Shown one piece after another: positions 9,877-18,945 of a DNA stretch of 64,000 nt. The translations under genes were made by a program, and so were the position numbers. Below the pieces are notes generated by a model. That model had not been told where the DNA came from. It searched no databases and worked only from the letters and a program-made list of their open reading frames with translations. Source of the DNA: Bog-793 sp963785415 (lineage in GTDB: Bacteria; Actinomycetota; Acidimicrobiia; Acidimicrobiales; Bog-793); NCBI GenBank assembly GCA_963785415.1, contig CAWAVB010000001.1:1240001-1304000 (forward strand), given 5' to 3'. Each line of letters starts with the position of its first letter. Position 1 is the first letter of the stretch.

Positions 9877-10994
9877 TTCCGGTGTCCTTTCGCTGCGTCC
9901 GCCTTCACCGGGGTGTCGGGCAGGACGAACGGGCAGGCCGACATATGGGTGAGATCGCCCTCTCCGGCGATCTGCGCGAGACGCATGTCGATTCCCGTGC
10001 AGGCCTCGGTCGCGTACGAGCAGCGTGGGACGAACGGGCAACCCGGGGGCAGGTCACGCAGGTCAGGCGGCGAGCCCGGGATGCCCGCCAACTCCACCCG
10101 GGGTCCGTGCAGCGCGGGAAACGAGTGCAATAGACCCCGCGTGTACGGGTGCGCCGGACGGTGGTGGATCGCCTGCGAGGTTCCGACCTCGACGAGCTGA
10201 CCGGCATACATGATGGCGATCCGGTCTGCGATCTCGAGCAGGAGCGACAGGTCGTGGGTGATGAAGAGAATCGAGAAACCGAGCCGCTCCTTCAGCTCCA
10301 CGATCTGCGAGAGGATCTCGCGCTGCACGACGACGTCGAGCGCCGTCGTCGGCTCGTCCATGATCACGATCTCCGGGTCGACGGCGAGCGCCATCGCGAT
10401 CATCACCCGCTGCCGCATCCCGCCGGAGAGCTCGTGGGGGTAGCTCCGGAGACGGTCGCGGGGGATCCCGACGAAGTCGAGCAGCGACGCCGCACGCTCA
10501 TGACGCTCGGCGTGGTCCATCGGGAGGTGGGCCTCGATGACGTCTTCGAGCTGTTCCTGGACCTTCAGCACCGGGTTCAGGGCGTTCATCGCGCTCTGGA
10601 AGACGATGGCGATCTCCCGCCAGCGCAGTGTCCGCAGTTCCGAGATCGACTGCTCGAGTACCGCGACGCCCTCCGCGCCGACCCGGCGACCGCGATAGGT
10701 CACGTCACCGGCGGTGATGATCGCCGGCGGGCGCAGCAGCCGCACGGAGCCGTAGGCGAGGGTCGACTTGCCCGATCCGCTCTCCCCGACGAGCCCGACG
10801 ATCTCCCCCGGCATGAGCGCAAGGTCGACGTTCTCCACGGCCCGGACATCGCCCGCGAGCGACCGGTAAACGATCGACAGCCCCCGGATGTCGAGAACGG
10901 GCAGGGATGCACCCGGAGTCGGCTTGACGGGAACCGAGGGAGACGCGGAGGCGAGCTCGCTCTCCAGGTCGACGCCAGCGTCGGCGTGCCTCAC
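9873..10994 (-). CDS. Oligopeptide/oligosaccharide ABC transporter ATP-binding protein (OppD-type)
   Basis: A 373-residue ATPase with Walker A GESGSGKST, Q-loop FQSAMNALNP, signature ELSGGMRQRVMIAMAL, Walker B IVIMDEPTTALD and LFITHD, followed by the OppD/F C-terminal domain with GCPFVPRCSYATEAC. About 35 residues precede the ATPase fold. GTG start 10994 overlaps the permease stop by four bases. Both ATPases are complete, so the transporter would use a heterodimeric motor. Confidence 0.92.
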
Positions 10995-12076
10995 GTGATC
11001 CCTCCTTGATCGCTCTGGACGCCTGCGGCGCGCGAGGCACCCGACACCGTCCCTCCGGCGTCACCGGCCACCGCAAGCGACGACGTCGCCAGGGCTGGGG
11101 CGAACCCGCCGGGAGAACGGCGAGCCTCGCGCACGACCGGCGTCGGGTCCGATGGCCGCCAGGGGCGCCCGGCGATCTTCTGCCGGTGCGCCGCGTCGCG
11201 AAGGCGCGGATTGCCGAGCTCGTCGAGCCCGAAGTTCAAAAGGACGAGGCCCATCCCGAACACCGCAACGGTCAATCCCGGCGGGATGTACCACCACCAG
11301 GTGCCGACGATGATCGCATTCTGGTTCTGCACCCAGTACAGCATCGACCCGAGGCTCCAGGTCGACAGATCCCCGAGTCCGAGGAAGGTCAGGGCGACCG
11401 AGGTCAGCACGGCGTAGAGGACGGTACCGACGAAGCTCGCCGCAATGAGGCTGACCTCGTTCGGCAGCAGCTCGAAGAAGATGATCCGCCACGTTCGTTC
11501 ACCGGTCTCCCGGGACGCGCCGATGAAGTCCCTGCCGCGCAGCGACATGGTCTGGGCCCGAATGACTCGCGCCCCCCAGGGCCAGCCGAGGATGCTGAGC
11601 ACGAAAGCGGTGACGAGGTTCCCGGCGTTCGGCAGGTAGCCGAAGATGACGACGAGGAGCGGAAGGGCCGGCAGGACGAGGAAGACGTTGCTCAGCAACG
11701 ACAGGCCCTCATCGGCGTAGCCCCCGAGGAAACCGGCCGACACGCCCACGACGACCGAGAGGAAGGTGGCGATCACTCCAGCGGTCAGCCCGATGACGAC
11801 GGTCGATCGGACGCTGACGAGCAACTGGGAGAGCACGTCCTGGCCGTAGGTCGTCGTCCCGAGGAGGTGGGACCAGTTCGGCGGCCGCGCGATGTCGCTC
11901 GTCGAGAAAAGGCGCGACGGGTTGTAGGGCGCAAGATACGGGCCGACGATCGCGAGAAATACGAAGATGAGGATGATGACGACGCCGGCGCGCGCCTTGC
12001 CCGGCAAACGGGACCAGACATGGCGTCGGCGGATCTTGTAGGCCAACTGCCCGAAAAAGCTCGAGACGGTCCCCAT
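10991..12076 (-). CDS. ABC transporter permease (OppC-type)
   Basis: A 361-residue inner-membrane permease. An N-terminal hydrophobic segment is followed by the OppC N-terminal sequence GPYLAPYNPSRLF and a periplasmic stretch (HLLGTTTYGQDVLSQLL). About five more membrane segments follow, with the EAA-type loop GASRETGERTWRIIFFELLPN. The tail after the last membrane segment (about 65 residues, rich in P, A and R) is longer than usual. ATG 12076 overlaps the upstream permease stop by one base (TGATG). It pairs with the OppB-type permease to form the channel. Confidence 0.9.
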   Translation of the reverse strand: MGTVSSFFGQLAYKIRRRHVWSRLPGKARAGVVIILIFVFLAIVGPYLAPYNPSRLFSTSDIARPPNWSHLLGTTTYGQDVLSQLLVSVRSTVVIGLTAGVIATFLSVVVGVSAGFLGGYADEGLSLLSNVFLVLPALPLLVVIFGYLPNAGNLVTAFVLSILGWPWGARVIRAQTMSLRGRDFIGASRETGERTWRIIFFELLPNEVSLIAASFVGTVLYAVLTSVALTFLGLGDLSTWSLGSMLYWVQNQNAIIVGTWWWYIPPGLTVAVFGMGLVLLNFGLDELGNPRLRDAAHRQKIAGRPWRPSDPTPVVREARRSPGGFAPALATSSLAVAGDAGGTVSGASRAAGVQSDQGGIT

Positions 12077-13059
12077 CAGTACGCCGCCCTCGTGCGCGTC
12101 CTCGGGTCGGCGATGACGTAGATCGCGTCGGCGATCAGGTTGGCGATCAGCACCGCCATCACGATCACCAAGAAGATGCCCTGCATCAGCGCATAGTCCT
12201 CACCGACGACCGCCTGGTACAGCGTGTAGCCGATACCCGGGTAGGAGAATACGAGCTCCATGACGAGCGCCCCGGCGACGACATAGCCGAGCGAGATCGC
12301 GAAGCCGGCGATGTTCGGAAGGATCGCGTTGCGAGCGGCGTAGGTCATGACCACACGGCGGTTCGACAGGCCCTTCGCCTGGGCGGCGAGGACGTAGTCC
12401 TCGCCGATCGTCGTGATCATGACGTTGCGCATCTGCAGCATCCAACCGGCCATCGAGGCAAATATGAGCGTGATCGCGGGCAGGAGCGAGTGATACACGG
12501 CGCTCTCGATGAACGGCAAGTTCCAGCCCACATGCGTCGAGAGGCTGTTCCCCTCGCCGACGGGGAACCACGACAGGTGGATCGCGAAGAACTCGATCAG
12601 CAACAGCGCGAGGAAGAAGTACGGGATGGCCTGGAGGAAGGTGAACGCCGGAAGCAGCTGGTCAAATCGACCGCCCCGCCACCAACCGGCGAGGATGCCG
12701 AGCACCGTGCCGATGACGAAGCTCAGGATGGTCGCCGTCCCGACGAGGATCAGGGTCCAGAAAAGCGTCTGGTGCAGGATCGTCGCGACCGACAACGGGA
12801 AGTAGTTGAGCGACACCCCGAGATTCCCGTGCGCCAGGTCGTCGAAGTAGACCCCGTACTGATGGAGGAGGCTGCCTTGCTTGCCGATGCCGAACTCGGC
12901 CGTGATGGCCTTGTAGGCGTATGGACCAAGGCTCGGGAATCGTGACAGGTACGTCGAGAGAATATTGCCCGGCATCAGCCTCGGAATGAAGAAGTTCGCC
13001 GTCAGCGCCACCCACGCCGCCACGACGTACGTAGCGAGCCGCCTGGCAAGGAAGGCCAT
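12076..13059 (-). CDS. ABC transporter permease (OppB-type)
   Basis: A 327-residue permease starting MAFLARRLATYVVAAWVALTA, the usual OppB/DppB first membrane segment. Five further segments follow, with a cytoplasmic loop AAQAKGLSNRRVVMTYAARNAI matching the permease/ATPase coupling motif. First gene of the four-gene Opp-type operon. ATG 13059 is preceded by AGGAGAGAG. The C-terminus ends ADPRTR, typical of this permease type. Confidence 0.92.
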   Translation of the reverse strand: MAFLARRLATYVVAAWVALTANFFIPRLMPGNILSTYLSRFPSLGPYAYKAITAEFGIGKQGSLLHQYGVYFDDLAHGNLGVSLNYFPLSVATILHQTLFWTLILVGTATILSFVIGTVLGILAGWWRGGRFDQLLPAFTFLQAIPYFFLALLLIEFFAIHLSWFPVGEGNSLSTHVGWNLPFIESAVYHSLLPAITLIFASMAGWMLQMRNVMITTIGEDYVLAAQAKGLSNRRVVMTYAARNAILPNIAGFAISLGYVVAGALVMELVFSYPGIGYTLYQAVVGEDYALMQGIFLVIVMAVLIANLIADAIYVIADPRTRTRAAY

Positions 13060-13522
13060 ATCTCTCTCCTCTGTCCCTCCGCCAGCCCGGTCCAGACCGG
13101 ATCGTGCGCCGACTTCCGACTGGGCCCCCGCCGGGCCCTATTGACATTCATCCCACGGACGCCACTCGTGCCAGGGACCTTGGTCCCAAGAGCGACCGTC
13201 CACCGGACACTCCGCTAGATCCACTCTCCAAGCTCTATTGGCGAACGATCTTCCGCGAGCAACCACTCCTCGGTGCGACGCGCCCCAGAGCCAATCGGGC
13301 CGTGGTTCCCGCCGCGACCGAACGAGCTCCAAAGTCGCCTTCTGTGTGACCAGTATCGCGCCGCCGAGACTGTATCCGGAGTATCGCGACCCGCCCAATC
13401 CAGGCGCTGCGCGACGAATGTTGTGCCGCGGATCACTTGACGGCCGCACGGAATCGTGGAACGGTCACGCGGCACGGATGTTGGAGAATCGCCCTTGGCC
13501 ATGCGCCAAAGAAAGGAAGGAA
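13060..13522. other. Region between the divergent Opp-type operon and a small membrane-protein gene
   Basis: About 460 bases holding the Opp-operon promoter, with no convincing gene. TTGGC-N5-GCCAA (13493-13507) is a short palindrome just upstream of the small gene and could be a regulator site. I see no recognisable CebR/LacI operator. Confidence 0.4.
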
Positions 13523-13687
13523 ATGGGGATGCACCGTCTGTTCCTCCTGGCCGCCATCGTCCTGTTTGCCATCGCTGGACTCGGGGCCATCGGCACGTTC
13601 TCCGGCATCAATGTGCTCGGTCTCACGTGCTTCGGACTCGCCTGTGCCGGAGTCGCGGCGATGAAGCCGCTCAAGGCCCGTCACTGA
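13523..13687 (+). CDS. Small two-helix membrane protein
   Basis: A 54-residue protein starting MGMHRLFLLAAIVLF. Two hydrophobic helices (about residues 5-24 and 29-46) are joined by a short GTFSGIN turn, with a basic KPLKARH tail. A strong ribosome site GAAAGGAAGG precedes ATG 13523; a second ATG two codons later is possible. It overlaps the convergent membrane-protein gene by seven bases. No family recognised. The ribosome site and amphipathic composition make it a plausible real gene. Confidence 0.6.
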   Translation: MGMHRLFLLAAIVLFAIAGLGAIGTFSGINVLGLTCFGLACAGVAAMKPLKARH

Positions 13688-15585
13688 GAACGGCAGTGCC
13701 CGCCGCTCGGCGATGCCCGCGGTAAATCACACCGGAGATCGACGAGCCAGACGTGGAGGTGGAAGCCCCCGTCGGAGAGAACGCCCTTCCGGACGACGTC
13801 GGGCCCGAACGGCGCGAGCGACGCCACCGCCTGGTCGAAGCCTTGACCGGACAGGCGCATGAGAAGCACCTGTGCCGGCTTGCGACGCTCGATCTCGTCC
13901 ATCCCCGATCGGGCGAGTGCGGGATACGTACCGTGAATCGTGTTCGCACCCCCCTCGAACATGCCGATGGGCCCGTATAGGACGCCGGTCTCGCGCCAGG
14001 GGAACCAGATCAGCAGCTGCTCGCCGGCGTAGGTGGCGTGGCCAACGAACGCCGGCAGCTCGGAGTCCACCTGGTACTCGTCGACGTAGGCGGTGTCGCT
14101 CCCGCCGAGCGCGGTGGCGTAGGCCGCGGGCAGGTACTTGACGGCGTGCGCGACGGGTGGATGGTGGACCTTCGGCGCCACCGTGAGGATGAGCAGCGCG
14201 CCGGCGACGACGACGAGGGCCGCGAGGGGGACGGCGTCGCGCAGCACCCCCGCGGTCAGACGCCGGACCCGGGGGCGGCAGGCGAACCGCGTGGCGGCGA
14301 GCCAGACGAGCGCCGCGGCGACGACGATCGCGGCCATGACCAGACCCCAGGGAACCGGCTTCAGCTCCGGAACGTGGGGATCGGCCTCGTAGGCGAGCGC
14401 CACGCCGAGGACGAGGAGCGCCGGGAGGACGGCGCGCACGGCCCGCGCGGCCCCCGCCGGCAGCCGGGAGGACGTCGCGTGCCCGCCCCGGGCCCCGGCG
14501 ACGAAGGGGGCGGCCAGCTCGGCGAGCGTGAACGCGACGAGCAGGGCGACGAACGACCAGAGCAGCGAGGAGAAGTAGGGGTACTCGAGGATCCACACCG
14601 TCCCGACGAACTGCAGCCAGGCCGCCGTGCCGAAAGCGAGGAGCGCGGCGAGCCCGGCGAAGGCCTGCGGGGTGCCGAGGCGGCGGCCGTGGCGCACGAG
14701 AACGACGGCGCAGGCGGCGAGGGCGGCGGGCGGGACGAGGAGGTAGGTGTCGTAGAGGACCCAGCGCCAGTTCGCCGAGTGCCAGATCGCCACCTGGGCC
14801 GGGGTCGCCAGGTACCGCGCCGCCTCCCAGGTCAGGCTGATGAAGTTGTACTCGCCGAGGAGCAACCCCGAGGCCACGACGAGGAGCCCCGTCGTGGCGA
14901 GGGCCACGGCGCCGAGCACGGCCGTGTCCCGGACGAGGTGCGACCGCTCCCGGGCCAGGCGCACGATGCCGTAGGCGACGAGGGCCGCGGCGACGAGCGG
15001 GACCGCCGCCCCGTGGGCCCAGACCGCGAGGCTGAACGCCGCCGCCGCCGCGGCGAGCCACCAGGGCCGGCGGCGGGAGGCGGCCGGCATGACGAGGGCG
15101 CAGAGCCCCGCGGTGAGGTACGAGATCGCCGCCGAGTCCGGGTAGTCGGTCCCCCAGGCCGTGACGAAGACCGGGTTGCTCATCACGACGGCGATGGCGG
15201 CGGCGCCCGCCCAGCGGCCGTGGGTGCGGGACAGGAGGAGGTAGAGCGGCACGACGGCGACGAGGGCGAGGACGTAGCGGAGGGTGAAGAAGCCTCCGAC
15301 CGCCCCGAAGGCGAGGTAGGCGACCCGGGCCGGGACGAGGAAGCCGACCCGGGCCCCCTCGCGCAACCGGGCCGTCGAGGCGAACACCGCCGCGTAGCGG
15401 GTGAACATGTCCCGGGGGTCGACGATGAAGGTCGTATGCATGCTTTCGTCCGGCACCCGGAACGGCGCCATCCCCCGCAGGCGCAGCACCGCGTAGCAGA
15501 CGCCCGGTGAGGCGAGGACGGCGAGCGCCTCGATCACACGCCTGACCGTGCTCCGAGTCGGTGGCGGTGTTGTCAAGGTGTGCAT
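13681..15585 (-). CDS. Large polytopic membrane protein, GT-C/ArnT-like
   Basis: A 634-residue protein with roughly 11-12 hydrophobic segments over residues 25-470, then a soluble C-terminal domain of about 150 residues (HPPVAHAVKYLPAAY to the end). The early extramembrane loop has FRVPDESMHTTF and later GTDYPDS, acidic loops of the kind that carry catalytic residues in lipid-linked-sugar transferases of the GT-C fold. I do not recognise a named family. The frame continues open upstream to 16230, but that part is low-complexity and overlaps an SDR gene on the same strand. ATG 15585 (MHTLTTPP) is chosen because the hydrophobic N-terminus begins soon after. A role in cell-envelope glycosylation is inferred from topology only. 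Confidence 0.75.
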   Translation of the reverse strand: MHTLTTPPPTRSTVRRVIEALAVLASPGVCYAVLRLRGMAPFRVPDESMHTTFIVDPRDMFTRYAAVFASTARLREGARVGFLVPARVAYLAFGAVGGFFTLRYVLALVAVVPLYLLLSRTHGRWAGAAAIAVVMSNPVFVTAWGTDYPDSAAISYLTAGLCALVMPAASRRRPWWLAAAAAAFSLAVWAHGAAVPLVAAALVAYGIVRLARERSHLVRDTAVLGAVALATTGLLVVASGLLLGEYNFISLTWEAARYLATPAQVAIWHSANWRWVLYDTYLLVPPAALAACAVVLVRHGRRLGTPQAFAGLAALLAFGTAAWLQFVGTVWILEYPYFSSLLWSFVALLVAFTLAELAAPFVAGARGGHATSSRLPAGAARAVRAVLPALLVLGVALAYEADPHVPELKPVPWGLVMAAIVVAAALVWLAATRFACRPRVRRLTAGVLRDAVPLAALVVVAGALLILTVAPKVHHPPVAHAVKYLPAAYATALGGSDTAYVDEYQVDSELPAFVGHATYAGEQLLIWFPWRETGVLYGPIGMFEGGANTIHGTYPALARSGMDEIERRKPAQVLLMRLSGQGFDQAVASLAPFGPDVVRKGVLSDGGFHLHVWLVDLRCDLPRASPSGGHCRSQ

Positions 15586-15851
15586 GGCACCGCCAGGGAC
15601 GGTCCGGCTCGGCGCGGTCGAACCCTCGATTTCGTTCGCCCGTCCACCCCGACGGGGCCGCGAGAAGCAGAGGAGATTCACGACATCACGCCAGTCGATC
15701 GCGCCTCCCGCCGAACCGCCGGAGTGACGCGACGTCAATTCGGCAGAGACGGCGAGACGGGGTCGCCCACGATCGCACGCCCGACAGTCTTCCAGTGCGC
15801 CGGGGCCCGGGGCGGCGACAATCCCCGGTCCGTGCCTCGGGAAACGACCGC

Positions 15852-16568
15852 TCAGCGGGTCTCGACAACCTCGACGCGCGCCGGTCTTCGCAGGATCTTC
15901 GCGAAGCGGTACCGGTATTCGCCTTCGCGCAGCTCCATCATCTGACCGGCGACCCACACCGGGTCGAGCATCGAGTCGAAGTCGTCCCGCGCAGACTTCG
16001 CCCAGAAAGGCGTCCTCATCCCCGACGGCCCGACCACGAGGACCTTGCCGACCCTCCCGTCCTCGGCCATCGCGTTGCTGAAGTGCGCCGCACCCGCCTT
16101 CGCAAAGCAGTAAACCGGCTCTTCCCTGTGCGGGGTCCATTGCGACGTCGAGGTCACCGTGATGAGCTCGGCCAGGCCGCCCTGCCTCTCCAGGATCGCT
16201 CTCACGAAGTAGATGAGCCCACGCCCGCACACATCGAGCATGTTCTCGATCTGCCCCTCGCCGAGGTCCGTCACCCGACCGTCCTGCCTGTAGCCAGCCG
16301 CGTACACGAGGGTTGAGATCTCAGACAATCGGCCGACGAGATCGACAACGCGTCCTGGCAACGCGGGCGCGGTCAAGTCGAACTCGACGAATCCCAGTCC
16401 CAGCACGTCGAGCGCGCGTGCCATCTCCGGCGCATCCAATGACCCGGGCGTGATCACGGTCCTGCTTGCGAATCTGCCGAGCACCTCGACGCCGTCGCCG
16501 GAGGCTCGAAGCGCCTTCGCCAGCTCGAGCCCCAGCCCCGATGTTCCTCCAACGACTAATGAAGGCAT
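15852..16568 (-). CDS. Short-chain dehydrogenase/reductase (SDR) family protein
   Basis: A 238-residue Rossmann-fold protein. The N-terminal cofactor loop reads VVGGTSGLGLELA, the mid-strand motif is VYAAGY, and the catalytic pair is in PVYCFAKAGA (Tyr-x-x-x-Lys) preceded by serines in TSTSQW. Classical SDRs catalyse NAD(P)-dependent redox of alcohols/ketones; the substrate is unknown. The length is slightly short for the family. ATG 16568; no operon partner is evident. 266 bases without a gene separate it from the membrane protein gene downstream. Confidence 0.85.
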   Translation of the reverse strand: MPSLVVGGTSGLGLELAKALRASGDGVEVLGRFASRTVITPGSLDAPEMARALDVLGLGFVEFDLTAPALPGRVVDLVGRLSEISTLVYAAGYRQDGRVTDLGEGQIENMLDVCGRGLIYFVRAILERQGGLAELITVTSTSQWTPHREEPVYCFAKAGAAHFSNAMAEDGRVGKVLVVGPSGMRTPFWAKSARDDFDSMLDPVWVAGQMMELREGEYRYRFAKILRRPARVEVVETR

Positions 16569-16931
16569 TCACCCGCCCCTGTCTGCGCATTGGTCCGGAA
16601 ACGACCCTCGGCCGGATCGGCCAAGACCCACGAGACTGTCCCTGGCCTTGCGATCAGAGGACTCGCCCGATCCGCCAGCGACCCGGATGTTAGGTGATCG
16701 CTGGCCGGCGACTCTCCGTGGGAGCAGGCCAGCCGGGACGACGGGACCAGCACGTCCCCGAGGGCCCAGGGCACACGCCGCGGCTCGTGCCGGGCGGGCA
16801 AGGACACCTCGCGGCCCCGTCGGGACGCTCGCTCCAAGAAAAGAGCGCCCGCGGACTGGAGGCAATCCCTCGACCTCACTTCGCCGTATCCCTTTCGTCA
16901 GGTCGCGACGACCTGCCCATGAGGAGGTTCG
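16569..16931. other. Divergent intergenic region (SDR / secreted repeat protein)
   Basis: About 360 bases without a convincing gene. It ends with a strong ribosome site AGGAGG (16922-16927) for the secreted protein. A promoter for the ECF factor encoded downstream may lie here, but no motif can be assigned with confidence. Confidence 0.4.
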
Positions 16932-17549
16932 ATGAAAGGGTTCTCCGGAAACGTGTCGCACACCGCGAACCGCCGCTGGCGCCGGGCCGCCGGAGTGGCC
17001 ACGCTACTCGCCGCGGCGTCCCTCGCCTTCTTCACGACGGCGGCAGGTGCGGCGAACGCAAGGTCGGTGCTTGGGGGCCATTCGACGCGACACGCAAGCG
17101 CCCCCGTTGTCATCAAGGCAGCCAAGCGCGGCTCGTTCGGCGTGATTCTCGTCACCGCGAACGGCTACACCCTCTACTACGACAAGTCCGACACCGCGAC
17201 CAAGATCGCGTGCACCGGAGGGTGCGCCCAGATCTGGCCTCCAGTCGTGCTCCCGAAGGGCGACCACTCCGCCAAAGCCGGTAACGGGGTCACCCAGCGC
17301 TCCCTCGGAGTCGAGCATCGGCCGGGCGGTGCCCTGCAGGTGACCTACGCGGGTCACCCGCTCTACCGGTACGTGCAGGACGCCTCCCCGGGCCAGGTGA
17401 AGGGTCAGGGCGTCGGGGGGTTCAACGTCATCAAGGCGTCGGCGACGAAGAAGTCGGCGACAGGGGGCACACCGACCGGGACTTCGGCGCCCGCCGGCTC
17501 CGGCTCCACTTCGCCGACAACGTCGCCCTATGGCGGCGGAGGCTACTGA
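16932..17549 (+). CDS. Secreted protein with Lipoprotein_15-type repeats (PF03640-like)
   Basis: A 205-residue exported protein. The signal peptide spans about residues 1-41 (RRWRRAAGVATLLAAASLAFF...AGAAN). Two copies of the short 'secreted repeat' are visible: VILVTANGYTLYYDKSDT...CTGGCAQIWPPVVLP near residues 73-108, and LQVTYAGHPLYRYVQDASPGQVKGQGVGGF near 138-167. The tail is rich in T, S, G and P and ends GGGGY. The biochemical role of the family is not established. It sits 46 bases upstream of an ECF sigma/anti-sigma pair. ATG 16932 is set by AGGAGG. Confidence 0.85.
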   Translation: MKGFSGNVSHTANRRWRRAAGVATLLAAASLAFFTTAAGAANARSVLGGHSTRHASAPVVIKAAKRGSFGVILVTANGYTLYYDKSDTATKIACTGGCAQIWPPVVLPKGDHSAKAGNGVTQRSLGVEHRPGGALQVTYAGHPLYRYVQDASPGQVKGQGVGGFNVIKASATKKSATGGTPTGTSAPAGSGSTSPTTSPYGGGGY

Positions 17550-17595
17550 GTGGCCGGACGGGAAAAGCGAGTCCTGACCGTAGAGTCGATGGGCA

Positions 17596-18168
17596 ATGCG
17601 AACCCTGGCCCCGGAAGAGGGTGAACCGTCCGACGAGGCGCTCCTCGCCGGCATGGCGAACGGCGACGAATGGGCCACGGTCGTGTTCGTCCGCCGTTTC
17701 CAGCGTCGGGTCTTCGGCCTGGCGCACGCCATGCTCGGCGACCGGAGCGCGGCCGAGGACGTGGCCCAGGAGGCGCTCACCCGCGTCTGGCGTCACGCGC
17801 AGGTCTTCGACGCCCGGCGCGGCTCGGTCGCAACGTGGGTCCTCACGATCACACGTAACCTCGCGATCGACTCGCTCCGGGTCCGGCGGTCCCTGACGAT
17901 AAGCGCCGAGGAAATGGAGTACCTCCAGGAGCGGGATCCCGGCGTCGATCCCTTCGCCGCGATCGACGCCACCGCCGAGGTCCGCCGCGCCCTGGCGGCT
18001 CTCCCGACCGAGCAACGCCGAGCCGTGGTCCTCGCCGCGTTCTACGGGTACACCGCCGCCGAGGTCGCCGAATCGGAACAGATTCCGCTCGGGACGGCGA
18101 AGACGAGGATCCGGAGCGCGTTGGGGAAGTTGCGTGTCTCGCTCGTCGGAGCTGGTGAGATGCCGTGA
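17596..18168 (+). CDS. ECF-type RNA polymerase sigma factor
   Basis: A 190-residue sigma-70 family protein. Region 2 (FVRRFQRRVFGLAHAML...AEDVAQEALTRVWRH...SVATWVLTITRNLAIDSLR) binds core polymerase and the -10 element. Region 4 (ALAALPTEQRRAVVLAAFYGYTAAEVAES...PLGTAKTRIRSALGKLR) recognises the -35. It is translationally coupled to the anti-sigma gene by GTGA. It probably directs a small stress regulon that may include the secreted protein upstream, as in other ECF clusters. ATG 17596. Confidence 0.93.
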   Translation: MRTLAPEEGEPSDEALLAGMANGDEWATVVFVRRFQRRVFGLAHAMLGDRSAAEDVAQEALTRVWRHAQVFDARRGSVATWVLTITRNLAIDSLRVRRSLTISAEEMEYLQERDPGVDPFAAIDATAEVRRALAALPTEQRRAVVLAAFYGYTAAEVAESEQIPLGTAKTRIRSALGKLRVSLVGAGEMP

Positions 18169-18821
18169 CCGAACGCCGCGCAGAGTGCGCCCGCTTCGAG
18201 GACGAACTCATCGCCCTCGCGCTCGGGACCGTCACCGGACGGGCTCGTGCAGAAGTCATCGCTCATGTCGAGGTCTGCCCACACTGTTGGGGCGAGCTCG
18301 AGGCACTGTCCGAAACAACCGACCGGCTGCTGCAGCTCGTCCCCGAGCGAGAGCCGCCGCTCGGTTTCGAGGTCCGGGTGCTCGCGCGGATCGGTGCGGC
18401 GCGACACGCGCGGTTCGCATCGTGGCGGCGGCGCACCGCGGTGCTCGTCGGCGCGGCCGCGGTGCTCGCTGGCGTCGTCGGATTCGTCGCCGGGCACGGG
18501 ATCGGTTCCGCACCACCGGGCACCTCGCCGAAAGCGGTCACGGTGGCCTTGCACACCTCTTCCCGCACCGTCGGCGAGCTCTCCGTGCCGATGTCGGGCA
18601 CGCCGCGGCTCGTCGTGCGAATCAGCGGCCTCGGCATGACCGGTCCGGTCACCTGTCGCGTGACCGCCACGGACGGTCGGACGGCAACGGTCGGGGTCTT
18701 CTGGCTCTATCACGGGTCGGGGACGTGGAGCGCCAAACTCCCCTTCGCGGCAGACGACCTGCGAAGCGCGACGATCACGTCGTCGAGCGGCTCGGTGCTC
18801 GCCCGAGCAACGGTGAGCTAG
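18165..18821 (+). CDS. Zinc-binding anti-sigma factor (ZAS type) with one membrane segment
   Basis: A 218-residue protein. The cytoplasmic N-terminal part has the HxxxCxxC zinc motif HVEVCPHC near residues 30-37, and a leading CARFEDELIALALGTV helix that binds the sigma factor. One membrane segment follows (about residues 90-110, TAVLVGAAAVLAGVVGFVAG), then an extracytoplasmic beta-rich domain of about 100 residues (ending ATVS). GTG 18165 overlaps the sigma gene stop. Known ZAS proteins hold their cognate ECF factor at the membrane until an envelope signal releases it. Confidence 0.9.
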   Translation: MTERRAECARFEDELIALALGTVTGRARAEVIAHVEVCPHCWGELEALSETTDRLLQLVPEREPPLGFEVRVLARIGAARHARFASWRRRTAVLVGAAAVLAGVVGFVAGHGIGSAPPGTSPKAVTVALHTSSRTVGELSVPMSGTPRLVVRISGLGMTGPVTCRVTATDGRTATVGVFWLYHGSGTWSAKLPFAADDLRSATITSSSGSVLARATVS

Positions 18822-18945
18822 CGGCGATAACCGCTCCATCCGGAGGACCCACCCCGACCGTCCACCGGGCATGTGTCGCCGCCAACGCTCGACGGACAAT
18901 GGTCGGAGCCGTGCTGCGCCAGCGGCACGGCCGTCTCCGTGGTCC

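Noticed and set aside
13681..16230. 849-residue reading of the membrane protein from 16230
   Set aside because: The extra N-terminus overlaps the SDR gene on the same strand in another frame and is low-complexity; ATG 15585 fits the first membrane segment.
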